Assembly (NCBI GenBank): GCA_964513565.1 | Contig: CAZENE010000010.1 | Coordinates: forward strand, 1 to 64,000 | Length of the DNA: 64,000 bases | Source of the DNA: Delta-02 sp964513565 | GTDB taxonomy: Bacteria; Desulfobacterota; Syntrophorhabdia; Syntrophorhabdales; Syntrophorhabdaceae | Direction of reading: 5' to 3' | Shown: positions 60,598 to 64,000 of the stretch, one piece after another | How the letters are laid out: every line of letters begins with the position of its first letter | Numbering within the stretch: position 1 is the stretch's first letter | Program-made: the position numbers and the translations under genes | The notes under the pieces: generated by a model | The model's database searches: none | What the model saw: only the letters and a program-made list of their open reading frames with translations | What the model was told of the DNA's origin: nothing

Positions 60598-61521
60598 ATG
60601 CACAAAATGCCGTCCGCAAGATTATTGGCAAAGACTATGAAAAAGCCGCTTCCGACTATAAATGGTGTAAGCCCGAGTTGCTTCCGAATTATGCATAATT
60701 CCGGCCGAACGGTTCTTGAAGCTTTAAGCAAGAGGTTTCCCCGTATCACGGAAGAAGCCTGGGTTTCGCGTATGAACAGGGGGATGGTTGTCGATGAGAG
60801 GGGGGCGCGCCTTACACCGGACGCCTTTTGCCGGACGGGAGGCTACATTTACTATTATCGGGAACTGGCAGAAGAAGCGCAAATACCTTTTGAAGAATAC
60901 ATTCTGTTCCGGGACGAACATATCCTGGTGGCGGACAAACCTCATTTTCTGCCGGTGGTCCCGTCGGGTAAATATCTCCATGAAACGCTTCTCGTTCGGT
61001 TAAAACAAAAATTGAGGCTGGAGCATCTTGTGCCTGTTCACCGCATTGACAGGGAAACGGCAGGTCTCGTGATCTTTTCCCATGATCCCGAAACCAGGGG
61101 AAAATATGCTTCGCTGTTTCGCGAGGGGAGAGTCGGGAAGATATACGAGGCGATGGCTCCCTACGCGCCCAACCTAACATTTCCGCTCCAATATTCAAGC
61201 CGCATTACAGGCGGAAAGCCATTTTTCCGGATGGCGGAAACGCACGGGAGCCCGAACGCAACAACCCGGATAAGCATCATAGAAACCAAGAATGGGATCA
61301 CCCGATACAAGCTTGAACCCTTCACGGGACGAAAACACCAGTTGCGCCTGCATATGGCCCAGCTCGGGATCCCCATTTTGAACGACCGGATATATCCCGT
61401 TACACAGTCTGCCGCGATGGATAATTTTTCGCTTCCTCTGAAATTGCTGGCGCGGTCGGTATCGTTTCCGGATCCCCTGACCGGGCAGACCATGCATTTC
61501 GAAAGCAGGATGAGACTTTAA
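60598..61521 (+). CDS. RluA-family pseudouridine synthase
   Basis: 307 residues. The catalytic loop is PVHRIDRETAGLVIFS with Asp151; KPHFLPVVPSGKYLHETLL and LEPFTGRKHQLRLHMAQLGIPILND are further family signatures. The N-terminal 90 residues form an unusual S4-poor extension. It modifies 23S rRNA or tRNA uridines; which site is not predictable. Start uncertain: ATG 60598, 60607 or 60637, none with a clear ribosome site. Confidence 0.9.
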   Translation: MHKMPSARLLAKTMKKPLPTINGVSPSCFRIMHNSGRTVLEALSKRFPRITEEAWVSRMNRGMVVDERGARLTPDAFCRTGGYIYYYRELAEEAQIPFEEYILFRDEHILVADKPHFLPVVPSGKYLHETLLVRLKQKLRLEHLVPVHRIDRETAGLVIFSHDPETRGKYASLFREGRVGKIYEAMAPYAPNLTFPLQYSSRITGGKPFFRMAETHGSPNATTRISIIETKNGITRYKLEPFTGRKHQLRLHMAQLGIPILNDRIYPVTQSAAMDNFSLPLKLLARSVSFPDPLTGQTMHFESRMRL

Positions 61522-61543
61522 TCCGGGTACAGTGGGGATAAGC

Positions 61544-61645
61544 ATGAAAGAACATCGTGTGATAAACGAGAGGTATTTGAGAGCGGTCGCAATGATGAAA
61601 AGCGTGTGGTTCCGGGCAGCGGCCATTGACGCTGATGCGGAGTAA
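61544..61645 (+). CDS. Possible 33-residue peptide
   Basis: ATG 61544 behind GGGGATAAGC reads MKEHRVINERYLRAVAMMKS then VWFRAAAIDADAE to a stop. Too short to judge by composition; listed because it has a reasonable ribosome site and lies in an otherwise empty gap. Confidence 0.25.
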   Translation: MKEHRVINERYLRAVAMMKSVWFRAAAIDADAE

Positions 61646-61693
61646 TAAGAAGAGGATCACTACTATTTCTATAACTACCGGAGGAGGCGGGTC

Positions 61694-64000
61694 ATGAGAA
61701 ACCGACATAACAGAAACAGCGCCGGAACATTCACGCATTGCATCCTGCTGGCCCTTGGGCTGGCAATGCTTTTTATAATGGCACCGGGACCCTCCCACGG
61801 TGAAAGACCCCCGCCCGGTAACAGCCAGGATTCCCAAGACCTGGGTCAGTTGCCGTCACCGGATCAATGGAAACAATTCGGCCAGCAGTTGAAAGCGAAT
61901 GCACCTGCCAACGAGCTTCAAAAGGCGCGCTACGTTGCCTCACGGGTGGCGATGGAACTGGACCGCAGGGGGATCAACGTCAATACATCCCTTATCGGCC
62001 GTATTGACGCTTCGCTGAGATACGGCAACAGCGAAGCGGCAACCTGCGGGTATCTGAATGATGCCTTCACGGAAGCACTTAAGGGTTCGGGTTTTGACAC
62101 CGGTCAGATACATTCCGTCGTCGGCTACAAAGATGGCTGGCAGGCTTTGAACAGGGGATATATTTTTGATGTAAATATAAATCATGTAGCTCCCGTGGTT
62201 GTCATAGACGGTGTCCCGTATTCCTTTGATCTCTGGGCGCACGGCGGCTCCAAGGGAAGTTTCAAAGACTTCGGCAACAGCGCCTGGAACGGGATTAAAA
62301 CGAAGGACTGGGGGAAACTGATGTATAAGCACCAGGGGTATAATAGTTTCTCGTCCGACGAAGGAATAACGAAAAAAGAACTGGATAAGGCAAACGAGGA
62401 ACTGGTCGAGAAGACAAAGGCCAATCTCAAGGCAATCAAGATCGAGGTCAGGGGCAATTCCGGGAGGCCGGTCGCCGGCGCGCACGTAACGCTCACCGGC
62501 GAGATGAGGCTGAGCGGTACAACCGGGGCGGACGGAACTGTTACAGCGAAAGGCGTCAAGGCTGCAACATATGCGGTCCGCATCACGGCCGACGGCTATC
62601 TGACGTATACGGACAGCTTTCAGCTTGTCCCGTCACGGGAGGACAGGTACTCGGCCTCACTGGAGCCGGTCCTGAGCGTAATTGCCGCCCGTGTGAGGTC
62701 CGGCTCGATACCGGTCGCTGATGCTACGGTCCGGATGTCGTCCCGGTCGCCGGAAACCACCGGTGAATCCGGAGAGGCGCATTTCGAGAAGGTCCCTCCC
62801 GGGGCATATACGTTGACCGCCGAGGCATCAGGCTTTGGAACCGAATCAAAAAAGGTGACGGTTAAGCCAAAGGACGAAAAGTCGGCATCGGTTCCTCTTC
62901 CCGTGGATTTCAACCTTAGGCCCCGGGTAAATGTTAAAATAACGGGAGCCGGTCATGCTTTTACAGGGGACACTATTGAACTTGGATCGGAGATAGATGC
63001 TGCAGATACAATAAGGCCGGCCCTCAAATACGCATGGCGCTTGGCGGGGGACAACACTGTCCTCGGTTCCATGGCAAAATTCAAACGAACGCTTATAAAG
63101 GCAGGAACGCATCATGTGAGCCTGGTTGTTTACGTGATACGTCCCGACACGCGGCAGACGGTTCTCGTCGGTGAAGCGATGCACGGGGTTGTTGCTGAGG
63201 AACGAAGGATCTCGGTGGAACTACAGGGCCCGAGCGAAACGAAGGTCGGCGAAGAAATATCTCTGAGGACAAGGGTAAAACAGCTGAGCAAAAGCGATAG
63301 ACAGCCCAATTATAATCTTGTGTGGTCGGTCAATGGCGTGAAATTCGGCAACAGTACCGAGGCTCAATCACTTAAAGTTTCCCGGGTCGGCCGAAATGTT
63401 GTGCAGGTTATAGTATGGCAGGCTGTAGGCGGAAAATGGCACAGGGCGGGGGAAGCCCGGCATGCGTTTGTTGCCGCAGGCCCCGACCCGGCAAGGGGGT
63501 CGATCTCGGTGAGCGGGCCATCGAGTGCCGAGATAGGTGAGAACGTTCAGCTTACCGCGAGCTTCAGCGACACGAACGTGCCGTCATCAGCCCTCTACTA
63601 CAGCTGGGTGGTAAACGGTAGGCGGTACAATTACAAAGATTCGGTCAACCTACCAGCCAGCGCTCCCGGGGTTTATTATGTGATAGCCGAGCTTTGGATG
63701 AGATACCAGCCAAAGCCGGTCAAGATCGCACAGGCCGCGCATAATGTGACCATTTACAGGAAGGGAGAGCAGCCCGATCCTTTTCGAGACCTGATTGAGG
63801 CGCTCCTCGGAGGAAGCAGCACTTCGGCTACAACAACCCCCACGCCGAAGCAGCAGCCTGTCCCCCCGATCCCCAGCGGAAGAATGTATTCATCAAGGTC
63901 TCTTCCCTCCAACCCGGTAACGATAAGCGGGACATGGAATGCGGTAGATTCCAAAGGGAGATTTAACGGCAAGATGACCTTAAGTCAGTCCGGCTCCAGC
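61694..64000 (+). CDS. Large secreted multi-domain Ig/PKD-like protein (partial)
   Basis: Open from ATG 61694 (GGAGGAGGCGGGTC upstream) through the window edge: 769 codons without a stop. Signal peptide CILLALGLAMLFIMAPGPSHG near 17-37. Residues about 60-240 are an unassigned domain. At about 255-330 and 333-415 two carboxypeptidase-regulatory-like beta-sandwiches (GRPVAGAHVTLTGEM, GSIPVADATVRMSSRSPETT). From 420 to 690 three Ig/PKD-like domains (ALKYAWRLAGD, NYNLVWSVNGV, ALYYSWVVNGR). A Thr/Pro linker near 715 follows, and then the start of a last domain. Likely exported and surface-exposed or periplasmic. Confidence 0.88.
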   Translation, partial: MRNRHNRNSAGTFTHCILLALGLAMLFIMAPGPSHGERPPPGNSQDSQDLGQLPSPDQWKQFGQQLKANAPANELQKARYVASRVAMELDRRGINVNTSLIGRIDASLRYGNSEAATCGYLNDAFTEALKGSGFDTGQIHSVVGYKDGWQALNRGYIFDVNINHVAPVVVIDGVPYSFDLWAHGGSKGSFKDFGNSAWNGIKTKDWGKLMYKHQGYNSFSSDEGITKKELDKANEELVEKTKANLKAIKIEVRGNSGRPVAGAHVTLTGEMRLSGTTGADGTVTAKGVKAATYAVRITADGYLTYTDSFQLVPSREDRYSASLEPVLSVIAARVRSGSIPVADATVRMSSRSPETTGESGEAHFEKVPPGAYTLTAEASGFGTESKKVTVKPKDEKSASVPLPVDFNLRPRVNVKITGAGHAFTGDTIELGSEIDAADTIRPALKYAWRLAGDNTVLGSMAKFKRTLIKAGTHHVSLVVYVIRPDTRQTVLVGEAMHGVVAEERRISVELQGPSETKVGEEISLRTRVKQLSKSDRQPNYNLVWSVNGVKFGNSTEAQSLKVSRVGRNVVQVIVWQAVGGKWHRAGEARHAFVAAGPDPARGSISVSGPSSAEIGENVQLTASFSDTNVPSSALYYSWVVNGRRYNYKDSVNLPASAPGVYYVIAELWMRYQPKPVKIAQAAHNVTIYRKGEQPDPFRDLIEALLGGSSTSATTTPTPKQQPVPPIPSGRMYSSRSLPSNPVTISGTWNAVDSKGRFNGKMTLSQSGSS

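Noticed and set aside
1..64000. CRISPR array or cas genes
   Set aside because: No regularly spaced direct repeats with unique spacers and no Cas motifs were seen; the TnpB remnant is not part of a CRISPR system.

Overview
The window looks like a piece of chromosome from a Gram-negative anaerobe of the Desulfobacterota/Deltaproteobacteria type; a Syntrophorhabdus-like syntroph is my best guess, not a demonstrated assignment. Reasons: an uninterrupted str-S10-spc-alpha ribosomal block; zinc-type S14, S4, L24 and L36; lipid A/LPS functions (an LpxL/HtrB-type acyltransferase and a Kdo-kinase-like protein); a tungstate uptake system; a 2-oxoacid:ferredoxin oxidoreductase gamma subunit; an adenine deaminase; and a DRTGG plus RsbW-like pair often seen near hydrogenases of anaerobes. 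By eye the sequence is near 50% GC, and the 14-22 kb block is richer in GC than the ribosomal block.

Layout. 1-13740: end of tuf, then rpsJ to rplQ on the plus strand, with secY, map, infA and rpoA in their usual places; adk is absent between secY and map. 13769-13842: tRNA-Gln(CTG), followed by a strong terminator. 14139-22417: a tightly packed seven-gene operon (RsbW-like/GNAT protein, HisC-like aminotransferase, three-subunit molybdenum hydroxylase, MFS transporter, second GNAT-like protein). 22720-26936: mobile-element graveyard with a broken IS256-type transposase, a degenerate second copy of the 3' end of tRNA-Gln at 24062-24104, a small secreted protein, a secreted HExxH peptidase and a frameshifted TnpB. 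The tRNA-Gln gene and its degenerate copy bracket about 10.3 kb, so the operon plausibly lies in an old tRNA-associated island.

27028-36553 returns to mostly housekeeping genes: a DUF1846 protein and glnS; an MBL-fold hydrolase and a Kdo-kinase-like protein on the plus strand; then the minus-strand operon cmk-ispH-rpsA-Trm112-lpxL with a clear promoter. 37015-42800 holds small secreted or lipoprotein genes, cfa, a pentapeptide-repeat protein, gph, a frameshifted lytic transglycosylase and decayed reading frames. 42804-46575: cysS, an orphan ferredoxin-oxidoreductase gamma subunit and adenine deaminase. 46584-53033: a PAS-PAS-GGDEF-HD-GYP protein, an FAD-linked oxidase, an M24 peptidase and proS.

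53115-56668 is a tungstate ABC operon (tupC, tupB, tupA) with a second TupA-like binding protein in front. 56825-58855 is a hybrid histidine kinase broken by two frameshifts. 58933-59746 is the RsbW/DRTGG pair behind a promoter whose spacer contains a perfect inverted repeat. An RluA-family pseudouridine synthase follows, and the window ends inside a large secreted protein with repeated carboxypeptidase-regulatory-like and Ig/PKD-like domains (61694 to the edge).

The most interesting candidate system is the 14-22 kb operon in its tRNA-Gln island. Its substrate cannot be named from sequence. Several frameshifts (kinase, transglycosylase, TnpB, IS256) are either real decay or assembly errors, and this cannot be decided here.
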